Source: Chloroflexota bacterium (GTDB lineage Bacteria > Chloroflexota > Limnocylindria > Limnocylindrales > CSP1-4). From it: DNA of 5,124 bases. Numbering within the stretch: position 1 is the first letter of the stretch; each line of letters starts with the position of its first letter. Position numbers and translations under genes: made by a program. The DNA is taken from assembly GCA_021790375.1 (NCBI GenBank), contig JAJYEB010000162.1:1-5124 (forward strand). Direction: 5' to 3'. The notes under the pieces were generated by a model, which had not been told where the DNA came from, did no database searches, and saw only the letters and a list, made by a program, of their open reading frames with translations. This document shows, piece after piece, positions 1 through 5,124 of this stretch.

Positions 1-578
1 CGATCTTCCTGGGCGGGGTCGCACTGATCCTGGCCTTCCTGGGGTTCGGGAGCCTCCCGCTGAACCTCGCGGGGCTGCTGCTGATCGTGCTCGCCCTCGT
101 GCTGTTCGTGGTCGACATGACCGTGACGAGCCACGGGCTGGTCACGCTCGCCGGGATGGTGTGCTTCATCCTCGGAGCCGGCGCGCTCTACACGCAACCC
201 GGGCCGGCCGAGCCGGGCGTCGGGGTGGCCTGGCCGATCATCGCCGCGATGTCGGGCCTCACCGGCGCCTTCATGCTCGTCGTGGTGGCGGCCGCCTGGC
301 GCGTGCGGCACCGCGTCCGGCTTCCCATCGGGATCGGCGGCAGCCAGGCCGACGGCACCGTGCCGGTGCCGGCCGGGATGCCGGCCAGCGTTCGCCACCC
401 GCTCGCGCCGATCGGCACGGTGTACGCTGGCGGCGAGGAATGGAGCGCGCGCAGCGTGGACGGAAGCGCCCTCGATCGCGGCGTGAGCGTGCGGGTCGTC
501 GGGCAGGACGGCCTGGTGCTGGTCGTGGAACGTGCCGATCCCCAGGGGTCGGCTGAGGTGGAGGTCCCTGGCCGATGA
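1..578 (+). CDS. nfeD: NfeD-family membrane protein, C-terminal part (5' truncated by window edge)
   Basis: The reading frame is open from the first full codon at base 3 to the TGA at 576-578, giving 191 visible residues. The GTG at 87 lies inside a membrane helix and is not a credible start, so the gene begins upstream of the window. Hydrophobic segments lie at about residues 1-16, 20-40, 45-62 and 76-97. The stretch with PLNLAGLLLIVLALVLFVVD followed by a T-SHG turn and a glycine-rich helix matches the membrane core of NfeD proteins. After a Pro/Gly linker, residues about 138-185 (GTVYAGGEEWSARS, then an RG-V-VRVV-QDGLVLVVE pattern) fit the soluble NfeD OB-fold domain. Family knowledge: NfeD proteins partner SPFH proteins in the membrane; long forms also carry an N-terminal ClpP-like serine protease domain. 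Whether this is the long form cannot be seen. The stop overlaps the slipin start, supporting a shared operon. Confidence 0.88.
   Translation, partial: IFLGGVALILAFLGFGSLPLNLAGLLLIVLALVLFVVDMTVTSHGLVTLAGMVCFILGAGALYTQPGPAEPGVGVAWPIIAAMSGLTGAFMLVVVAAAWRVRHRVRLPIGIGGSQADGTVPVPAGMPASVRHPLAPIGTVYAGGEEWSARSVDGSALDRGVSVRVVGQDGLVLVVERADPQGSAEVEVPGR
560..565 (+). promoter_or_regulatory. Ribosome binding site for the slipin gene
   Basis: GGAGGT sits nine bases before the ATG at 575, inside the last codons of the nfeD-like gene. It is a strong Shine-Dalgarno match and selects the ATG at 575 as the slipin start. The four-base ATGA overlap (575-578) suggests the slipin is translated by both reinitiation and direct ribosome binding. 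Confidence 0.75.
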
Positions 579-1558
579 ACCTGGACCCGATCGCGCTCGG
601 AGCGCTGGTGCTCGTCGTCGTCGTCCTGCTGGTGCTGGTGTACCTGTCGGTCCGCGTGGTCAACGAATACGCGCGGCTCGTCGTGTTCCGGTTCGGCCGC
701 ACGGGCGGCGACCTGGTCAAGGGGCCCGGGCTCATCTTCCTGATCCCGGTGGTGGATCGCCCGGTGACGGTGGACCTGCGCGAGCAGTTCATCGAGGTCC
801 CCAGCCAGACCACCATCACCAAGGACAACGCGCCCATCAACGTCGACTTCCTGATCTACTGGCGCATCGCCGACCCGCTGAAGAGCGTGGTGCAGGTCGC
901 CTACTTCGCCGGTGCGCTGCAGGGCGTGGCGACCACCACGCTGCGTGCGGTGATCGGCGACATCCTGCTCGACGAGGTGCTCTCGAAGCGCGAGCAGATC
1001 AACGAGATCCTCCGCACGAAGCTCGACGAGGTCACCGAGCGCTGGGGCGGCAAGGTCACCACGGTGGAGATCCGCGAGATCACCCCGCCGCGGGACGTCC
1101 AGGACGCGATGAACCGGCAGCTCTCGGCGGAACGGACGCGTCGCGCGGTCATCACCGAGTCCGAGGGCACGCGGCAGTCCACGATCAACGTCGCCGAGGG
1201 CGACAAGCAGTCGGCGATCCTGCGCGCCGAGGGCGACCGGCAGGCCGCCATCCTCCGCGCCGAGGGCTTCAGCCAGGCGCTCGAGCGGATCTTCCACGCG
1301 GCCAGGGGCATCGACGAGAAGACCATGGCGCTCCAGTACTTCGAGGCGCTCAAGTCGCTCGGCTCGGGTCCCGCCACCAAGTTCGTGATCCCGGTGGAGT
1401 TCACCGAGCTGCTGCGCCCGGTCACCGGCTACGTGGAGCGAGGCATGTCGGCCATGACGGCCAGGGGTGGGGCGGCGGCGTCCGGGGCCGTGCAGGCCGC
1501 GGCGCCCGAAGCGGGTGGCGAGGCACCGGCGTCGGGCGCCGGCACGGCGGGGAGCTGA
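575..1558 (+). CDS. Slipin / stomatin-like SPFH (band 7) domain membrane protein
   Basis: This 327-residue protein has one N-terminal membrane segment (about residues 6-24, rich in V and L), followed directly by the slipin signature VVNEYARLVVFRFGR (28-42). The SPFH/band 7 domain runs to about residue 190 and includes the family-typical DLREQF, TITKDNAPINVDFLIYWRI and ALQGVATTTLRAVIGD stretches. Residues 196-239 are four successive 11-residue units, three beginning AEG and the first SEG, as expected for a hendecad coiled coil. A conserved KFVIPVEF-ELLRP block follows. The last 38 residues or so are low-complexity Ala/Gly and probably disordered. Family knowledge: slipins form large membrane-bound rings or scaffolds and are usually encoded next to an NfeD partner, as here. 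A role in membrane organisation or membrane-protein turnover is inferred. The start is fixed by the GGAGGT at 560 and by the ATGA overlap. Length is normal to slightly long because of the tail. Confidence 0.93.
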   Translation: MNLDPIALGALVLVVVVLLVLVYLSVRVVNEYARLVVFRFGRTGGDLVKGPGLIFLIPVVDRPVTVDLREQFIEVPSQTTITKDNAPINVDFLIYWRIADPLKSVVQVAYFAGALQGVATTTLRAVIGDILLDEVLSKREQINEILRTKLDEVTERWGGKVTTVEIREITPPRDVQDAMNRQLSAERTRRAVITESEGTRQSTINVAEGDKQSAILRAEGDRQAAILRAEGFSQALERIFHAARGIDEKTMALQYFEALKSLGSGPATKFVIPVEFTELLRPVTGYVERGMSAMTARGGAAASGAVQAAAPEAGGEAPASGAGTAGS

Positions 1559-1586
1559 CCTCCGGCACGGGGCGGCGCTGACCTCT
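1541..1586 (+). repeat. 23-base imperfect tandem repeat spanning the slipin stop codon
   Basis: Bases 1541-1563 and 1564-1586 align with 19 of 23 identities. Both units begin GGCACGG and share CTGACCTC near the end. The first unit contains the slipin TGA (1556-1558); the second carries the same TGA-containing string downstream. An inverted pair, CCGGCG (1526-1531) and CGCCGG (1537-1542), lies just before and could form a short hairpin, but no T-run follows, so I do not call an intrinsic terminator. The repeat looks like a small local duplication; no function is evident. Confidence 0.6.
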
Positions 1587-1617
1587 CGACACGCGGGGCC
1601 CGCTGCCCGAGAATCAT

Positions 1618-1649
1618 TCGACACATCGCGCCCGGGGGCCGGGTATCAT
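1618..1649 (+). promoter_or_regulatory. Putative sigma-70-type promoter for the receiver-ATPase gene
   Basis: TATCAT (1644-1649) differs from TATAAT at one base and stands out in very GC-rich surroundings. TCGACA (1618-1623) differs from TTGACA at one base, but the 20-base spacer is longer than the usual 16-18, so the -35 assignment is weak. Transcription would begin near 1655-1657, leaving a leader of about 30 bases. The 127-base gap after the slipin gene agrees with an independent transcription unit. Confidence 0.4.
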
Positions 1650-1674
1650 CCGCGCGACCCGAGCAGGTCGCCCC

Positions 1675-1682
1675 AGAGAGGT
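1675..1682 (+). promoter_or_regulatory. Ribosome binding site for the receiver-ATPase gene
   Basis: AGAGAGGT ends three bases before the ATG at 1686. The purine-rich match to the 16S tail is moderate and the spacing short but workable. It supports ATG 1686 over the longer in-frame opening at 1467, which would run through the end of the slipin gene and the promoter and would put a meaningless Arg/Pro-rich stretch before the receiver domain. Confidence 0.5.
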
Positions 1683-1685
1683 CAG

Positions 1686-2876
1686 ATGGCCGCCGCCAGG
1701 ATACTCATCGTCGACGACGATCCCGATACCCAGCGGGTGCTGGGCTACACGCTGAAGCAGGAGGGCTTCCAGGTCCTCGTCGCCGTCGACGGTGCCGAGG
1801 CGTTGCGGGTCCGCGAGCGCGAGAAGCCGGACCTGATCCTGCTCGACATCATGCTTCCCAAGCTCGACGGGTACCAGGTCGCCGAGCGGATCCGGGCCGA
1901 GGAGGGGAGCGTCGCGCACGTCCCCATCGTGATGGTCACGGCGGAGACGGACATCGAGCAGAAGGTCCGCGGCCTGCGGGCGGGCGCCGACGACTACCTG
2001 GTCAAGCCCTTCCATCCGGCCGAACTGCTCGCCCGCATCCGGAGCCTGCTGGCGCGGTTCGCGCCCCGCGTGGCGGACACGACGGGTCACGCCGCCGCCG
2101 GGCGCGTGCTGGCCTTCTACGGTGCCAAGGGCGGCGTGGGCACCACCACCCTCGCGATCAACGCGGCGATCGCCCTCCAGCGGGACCAGGGACGACGGGT
2201 CGTGCTGGTCGACGGCAACCTGCAGTTCGGGGACCACCGCGTGTTCCTCGATCTCGGCCTGGACCGCAAGTCGATCGTGGACGTGGTGGTCGCACCGACC
2301 ATCGACCAGGACCTGCTGAAGTCGGTGCTGATCCACCACGATACCGGCATCGACCTGCTGCTCGCCCCTCCGTCGCCGGAGATGGCGGAGCTGGTCAATG
2401 CCGACCAGCACCACATGACCCAGATCATCGAGTTGCTGCGGCAGCGCTACGACTACGTGATCATCGACATCGACAAGCGGCTGGACGAGACGAACCTCGA
2501 CGTCATCTCCGCGTCCGACGTGGTCTTCGTGGTCATGACGGCGGACCTCTCCTGCCTGAAGAACGTGCGGCTCGTGCTGGAGACCATGTCGCAGCTCGGC
2601 ATGGGGTCCGGGCGCGTGCAGCTGGTCCTGAACCGTTCGACGGCCTACACCGGCATCACGGTCAAGAACGCGGAGAGCGCGCTCCGCCGACGGATCGCGT
2701 ACCAGGTCGTCAACGACTACCGCGTGGCGATCACCTCGCTGAACACCGGCGCGCCGTTTGCGGTCGCGAGGTCGGACACCGCGCTCGGCAAGTCGGTCGT
2801 CGAGTTCGTGCGCCAGGCCGATCGCCTGGACGCGTCGAGCTCCGATGCGACCGAGCTGGCACCGGCGACGACCTGA
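1686..2876 (+). CDS. CpaE/TadZ-like response-regulator receiver fused to a MinD/ParA-type ATPase
   Basis: This 396-residue cytoplasmic protein has two domains. Residues 4-122 are a receiver domain with every phosphorylation residue in place: acidic pair D10/D11, phospho-acceptor D54 (LLDIMLP), T85 (VMVTAE) and K107 (LVKPF). After a linker of about 15 residues, residues 142-380 are a deviant-Walker-A ATPase. KGGVGTTT (148-155) carries the signature lysine K148, DGNLQFGD (176-183) matches the A' motif, and YDYVIIDI ends in the Walker B aspartate D261. The Pro usually found after Walker B in MinD/ParA is replaced by DKRLDE. Family knowledge: CpaE/TadZ proteins share this architecture and place Flp/Tad pilus machinery at cell poles, often with a degenerate receiver. 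Here the intact site suggests real phospho-control, which is inference. No pilus, kinase or ParB-like gene is visible. An orphan regulator of another polar or secretion apparatus is possible. Its own promoter and flanking gaps suggest a single-gene unit. Confidence 0.88.
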   Translation: MAAARILIVDDDPDTQRVLGYTLKQEGFQVLVAVDGAEALRVREREKPDLILLDIMLPKLDGYQVAERIRAEEGSVAHVPIVMVTAETDIEQKVRGLRAGADDYLVKPFHPAELLARIRSLLARFAPRVADTTGHAAAGRVLAFYGAKGGVGTTTLAINAAIALQRDQGRRVVLVDGNLQFGDHRVFLDLGLDRKSIVDVVVAPTIDQDLLKSVLIHHDTGIDLLLAPPSPEMAELVNADQHHMTQIIELLRQRYDYVIIDIDKRLDETNLDVISASDVVFVVMTADLSCLKNVRLVLETMSQLGMGSGRVQLVLNRSTAYTGITVKNAESALRRRIAYQVVNDYRVAITSLNTGAPFAVARSDTALGKSVVEFVRQADRLDASSSDATELAPATT

Positions 2877-2877
2877 G

Positions 2878-2949
2878 CGCGAGCGGCACCCGCGGGCGAT
2901 GTGTACCGCCGGATCGCGAGCGGCACCCGCGGGCGGTGTGAACCGCCGG
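2878..2949 (+). repeat. Two-copy tandem repeat (35-base unit, period 37) after the receiver-ATPase gene
   Basis: Units at 2878-2912 and 2915-2949 are identical at 33 of 35 bases, separated by AT. They start one base after the first base following the TGA at 2874-2876. Each contains the palindrome CCCGCGGG and ends with an inverted repeat closing in ACCGCC. The second unit pairs perfectly (GGCGGT with ACCGCC); the first has one mismatch in that stem. With only two copies and a two-base separation, this is not a CRISPR array. It could be a REP-like palindromic element, a transcription-end or mRNA-stability structure, a protein binding site, or a simple duplication. Nothing in the sequence decides between these. 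Confidence 0.8.
2932..2947 (+). other. Hairpin with GTGA tetraloop, possible transcript-end structure
   Basis: GGCGGT (2932-2937) pairs fully with ACCGCC (2942-2947) around the four-base loop GTGA, a GNRA-type loop in RNA that is known to stabilise short stems. The matching hairpin in the first repeat unit (2895-2910) has an A-C mismatch and a GTGT loop. The only T-run downstream is TTT at 2961-2963, thirteen bases past the stem, so a standard intrinsic terminator is not supported. It could still help termination or protect the 3' end of the upstream transcript. Confidence 0.4.
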
Positions 2950-3008
2950 TGAAGCGATCGTTTAGTCGCAGGTGAGCGGCGGGAGAGCCCGGGTCGATCG
3001 CCGCCCGG

Positions 3009-3014
3009 TAGGCT
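3009..3014 (+). promoter_or_regulatory. -10 box of a putative leaderless promoter for the comM-like gene
   Basis: TAGGCT fits the TANNNT -10 consensus common in high-GC Gram-positive bacteria. Only six bases (3015-3020) separate it from the ATG at 3021, so transcription would begin at or within a base or two of the start codon. No Shine-Dalgarno sequence lies before the ATG, which agrees with a leaderless transcript. No convincing -35 hexamer is seen around 2985-2991. Confidence 0.5.
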
Positions 3015-3020
3015 CGGTCG

Positions 3021-4598
3021 ATGCTGGCGACGCTCATCACCGCGGTCGTGGACGGCCTCGAGGGCGCGCTCATCCGGGTCGAGGTCGACGTGGCTCCCGG
3101 CCTGCCGGTCTGCCAGATCGTGGGTCTCCCGGATGCCGCGCTGTCGGAGGCCCGCGAGCGCGTCCGCGGCGCCATCCGCAACAGCGGCTTCGCCTATCCC
3201 CAGCAGCGCATCACGGTCAACCTTGCGCCGGCCGGCAGGCGCAAGCACGGCGCGGCCTACGACGTGGCCATCGCGGTGGGGATCCTGGTTGCCTCAGGGC
3301 AGGTGCCGGCCTCCGGCGGCGACTGGGCGCTGCTCGGGGAGCTCTCACTGTCGGGCGAGGTGCACCCGGTCGCCGGGGTGCTTCCCATGGTGCATACCCT
3401 CGCCCGTGCGGGCGCCAGGCGGGTCGGCGTGCCGGCGGCCAACGCGGCGGAGGCGGCGCTGGTCGACGGGATCGAGGTGGAACCGCTCGTCGGGCTCGAC
3501 GACGCGGCCCGGCTGGTCGCGGGTCCCCGAGGTCGCCGTGCGGCACGTGCCGCACGGGCCGCCCCGGTCGCGGTGTCGGGCGCGCTCGAGGAGCGGGCGT
3601 CGGTGCGCGGCCCGCTCATCGATCCCGACGCGCTCGTCGACATGGCCGATGTCCGGGGCCAGGCCGCCGCGCGCTGGGCGCTCGAGATCGCCCTGGCGGG
3701 CGGACACAGCCTGCTGCTGGTGGGACCGCCGGGGGCGGGGAAGACGCTGCTCGCGCGGGCGATCCCGGGTCTGCTTCCGCCGCTCGGCGAGCGCGAGGCG
3801 CTGGAGGTCACCGTGATCGCGAGCGTGGCCGGTCTGCTCGGGCCGGGCGACGGCCTCCGTCGGGTCCGCCCGTTCCGGGCGCCCCACCACACGGCCTCGT
3901 ATCCGGCTCTGGTGGGGGGAGGGCCGAGGCTGGCGCCGGGCGAGGTGAGCATGGCCCACACCGGCGTGCTGTTCCTGGACGAGCTGGCCGAGTTCGACCG
4001 GGATGTCCTCGAGGCACTGCGACAGCCGCTCGAGGAGGGGAGCGTGGTGATCGCCAGGGCCCAGGGCGCACTGCGGTTTCCGGCCGAGGTCCAGCTGGTG
4101 GCGGCCATGAACCCGTGCCGGTGCGGCTTCCATGGGGACCTGGACCGAGCCTGCACCTGCGCTCCGGGAGAGCCCGAACGGTACGTCCGCCGGGTGAGCG
4201 GACCGCTGCTGGACCGGCTCGACCTGCGGGTCGAGATGCCCCGTGTCCGCCCGGCCGAGCTGCTCCTCGGGCCGGACCCCGAACCGAGCCGCGTCGTGGC
4301 GGCCCGCGTGGCCGCGGCGCGTGACCGCGCACTCGTCCGCAACGAGGGCAGGCTCAATGCCCGTCTCACCGGGCGCCGGACGGTGGAGCTGTGCCGGCTC
4401 CAGGACCGCGCCCGCGAGTTGCTCGCGCTCATCGCGGCCCGGCGCAGTCTCACCGCGCGCGGGGTGCACCGCATCCTGAGGGTCGCCCGGACCATCGCCG
4501 ACCTCGACGGCCGCGCCGCGGTCGAGGAGCCGGACCTGCTCGCGGCCGCGGACCTGCGCGATCCGGCGGCACCGGCCAGGCCCGACCTGGCTGCCTGA
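3021..4598 (+). CDS. comM: YifB/ComM-family AAA+ ATPase (Mg-chelatase-like), transformation helicase type
   Basis: The protein has 525 residues, slightly longer than the roughly 500 usual for the family. It opens with the family's start (MLA, then EVDVAPGLP, IVGLPDAALSEARERVR, and ITVNLAPAGRRKHGAAYD), the Lon-protease-like ChlI N-terminal domain, to about residue 165. An Ala/Arg-rich linker (about 168-200) probably explains the extra length. The AAA+ core follows: DMADVRGQ (207-214), Walker A GPPGAGKT (235-242), Walker B VLFLDE (316-321), a cysteine cluster C366-x-C368-G then C378-x-C380, and SGPLLDRLDL (393-402). Residues about 430-515 are the C-terminal Mg-chelatase-type helical domain. Family knowledge: ComM is a hexameric helicase that extends strand exchange by branch migration during natural transformation; despite the name it is not in chlorophyll synthesis. 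Two bases separate it from dprA, implying cotranscription. The start fits the family N-terminus. Whether this organism is transformable cannot be judged here. Confidence 0.94.
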   Translation: MLATLITAVVDGLEGALIRVEVDVAPGLPVCQIVGLPDAALSEARERVRGAIRNSGFAYPQQRITVNLAPAGRRKHGAAYDVAIAVGILVASGQVPASGGDWALLGELSLSGEVHPVAGVLPMVHTLARAGARRVGVPAANAAEAALVDGIEVEPLVGLDDAARLVAGPRGRRAARAARAAPVAVSGALEERASVRGPLIDPDALVDMADVRGQAAARWALEIALAGGHSLLLVGPPGAGKTLLARAIPGLLPPLGEREALEVTVIASVAGLLGPGDGLRRVRPFRAPHHTASYPALVGGGPRLAPGEVSMAHTGVLFLDELAEFDRDVLEALRQPLEEGSVVIARAQGALRFPAEVQLVAAMNPCRCGFHGDLDRACTCAPGEPERYVRRVSGPLLDRLDLRVEMPRVRPAELLLGPDPEPSRVVAARVAAARDRALVRNEGRLNARLTGRRTVELCRLQDRARELLALIAARRSLTARGVHRILRVARTIADLDGRAAVEEPDLLAAADLRDPAAPARPDLAA

Positions 4599-4600
4599 CC

Positions 4601-5124
4601 ATGCTGGGAGTGGGATCGGGTGGGCCGCTCGGGCCCCTGCGAACGGCGGATCCGATCCTCCGCGCCGCGCGCTCGGGGCCGGCGGAGCCGTGCCATCTCG
4701 CCGAGGAGCGACAGGCGTGGGTGGTGCTGGCCACGGTCGACGGGGTGGGAGACCGGACCCTGGCCGGGCTGGTTGCCACGCACGGCAGCGCGCGGAGAGC
4801 GCTGTGGCTGGCGGCTCGGGGCAGGCTGGGCCGGGGCCTCGTCGCGGCCGTGGACCAGCCACGGGCGGCCATCCCCACTGCCACGCTGGCCGGGATCGAG
4901 GCGGCGGCGCGCGATCCCGGGCAGCGGCTTGCCTCGCTCGTGGCCGCCGGCGTGTGGACGGTCACGCTCCTGGATCCCGACTACCCACGGCGCCTGGAGA
5001 CGCTCGACGCGCCGCCGGCCGTGCTCTTCGGGCAGGGGGACGTCCGTGCCGTCGGCGCGGCGCGAGCCGTCGCCATCGTGGGCACCCGCCGCGCATCCCC
5101 GGCCGGCCGGTTCGAGGCGTCGCG
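4601..5124 (+). CDS. dprA: DNA processing protein DprA (Smf), N-terminal part (3' truncated by window edge)
   Basis: The frame is open from ATG 4601 to the window end, giving 174 full codons. Residues 37-68 (RQAWVVLATVDGVGDRTLAGL, then HGSARRAL) resemble the helical helix-hairpin-helix-like N-terminal region of DprA. Residues 117-146 (GVWTVTLLDPDYPRRL, then DAPPAVLFGQG) are the classic lead-in to its Rossmann-like domain. AIVGTR (158-163) is the first conserved motif of that domain; the rest lies beyond the window. Family knowledge: DprA binds incoming single-stranded DNA and loads RecA during natural transformation. The ATG lies two bases after the comM-like stop, with no clear Shine-Dalgarno sequence, so translation probably depends on coupling. 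This start gives about 35 residues before the conserved region, longer than many homologues. The next in-frame start, GTG at 4610, is nearly as far upstream, so the true N-terminus is uncertain. Confidence 0.92.
   Translation, partial: MLGVGSGGPLGPLRTADPILRAARSGPAEPCHLAEERQAWVVLATVDGVGDRTLAGLVATHGSARRALWLAARGRLGRGLVAAVDQPRAAIPTATLAGIEAAARDPGQRLASLVAAGVWTVTLLDPDYPRRLETLDAPPAVLFGQGDVRAVGAARAVAIVGTRRASPAGRFEAS

Noticed and set aside
87..89. GTG as the start of the nfeD-like gene
   Set aside because: The frame stays open to the window edge, and residues upstream of it continue the conserved membrane core.
1526..1542. Intrinsic terminator after the slipin gene
   Set aside because: The six-base-pair stem lies within the coding region and no T-run follows, so termination is not supported.
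188..1624. Long antisense open frame (478 codons) opposite the nfeD-slipin region
   Set aside because: Its product is Arg/His/Asp-rich with no recognisable domain, and it lies opposite two well-supported genes. High GC leaves few stop codons on the opposite strand.
1467..1685. Upstream in-frame extension of the receiver-ATPase gene
   Set aside because: The 73 added residues would overlap the slipin end and the promoter, and they look non-coding. ATG 1686 has a ribosome binding site and puts the receiver domain at the N-terminus.
2878..2949. CRISPR array
   Set aside because: There are only two units with a two-base separation, no spacers, and no cas genes in the window.
2955..3000. Pair of CGATCG palindromes 40 bases apart before the comM-like gene
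   Set aside because: The same or similar strings occur elsewhere in this GC-rich window. Two six-base sites are not enough to propose an operator.
1614..3248. Antisense open frame of 544 codons opposite the receiver-ATPase gene
   Set aside because: The composition is a mirror of the sense codons (runs of D, H, R and V), with no domain, and it crosses two genes and a gap. It is a GC shadow.
2972..4324. Alternate-frame + strand opening of 450 codons overlapping the comM-like gene
   Set aside because: It is almost entirely Gly/Arg/Ala/Pro and shifted one base from the frame with Walker motifs, so it is a shadow.
3257..4862. Two long antisense open frames opposite the comM-dprA genes
   Set aside because: They are Arg/Ser/Pro-rich with no conserved motifs, while the + strand frames carry textbook motifs.

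Overview
This is a high-GC stretch (around 70% by eye, with third codon positions nearly all G or C). It carries five protein genes, all on the + strand, packed as ordinary bacterial chromosome. The first and last genes are cut by the window edges. No phage, transposon, plasmid, CRISPR or RNA gene was seen. The GC content, an actinobacterial-type TANNNT -10 box that seems to drive a leaderless gene, a ComM-DprA pair, and a receiver-MinD fusion of the CpaE type suggest a high-GC Gram-positive-like lineage. Actinomycetota or a GC-rich Chloroflexota group fits best. This is inference from gene content and style, and the phylum is not settled by the sequence.

Layout. (1) 1-1558: a membrane-protein operon, the C-terminal part of an NfeD-family protein overlapped by four bases (ATGA) with a slipin/stomatin-like SPFH protein. 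This is a widely conserved partner pair linked to membrane organisation and membrane-protein quality control. (2) 1559-1685: a 127-base gap holding the end of a 23-base imperfect tandem repeat that spans the slipin stop codon, a plausible promoter and a ribosome binding site. (3) 1686-2876: a 396-residue fusion of a complete two-component receiver domain and a MinD/ParA-type ATPase, resembling CpaE/TadZ. No pilus genes are visible beside it. (4) 2877-3020: a 144-base gap with two near-identical 35-base units in tandem (period 37), each able to form a small hairpin, then a putative leaderless promoter. (5) 3021-5124: a YifB/ComM-type AAA+ ATPase followed after two bases by the N-terminal part of DprA. 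Both families act on incoming single-stranded DNA during natural transformation.

The window therefore looks like three transcription units: nfeD-slipin, the receiver-ATPase gene, and comM-dprA. I do not see an undescribed multi-gene system. The items most worth a second look are the receiver-ATPase fusion with its intact phosphorylation site, the tandem hairpin repeat behind it, and the apparently leaderless start of the comM-like gene.
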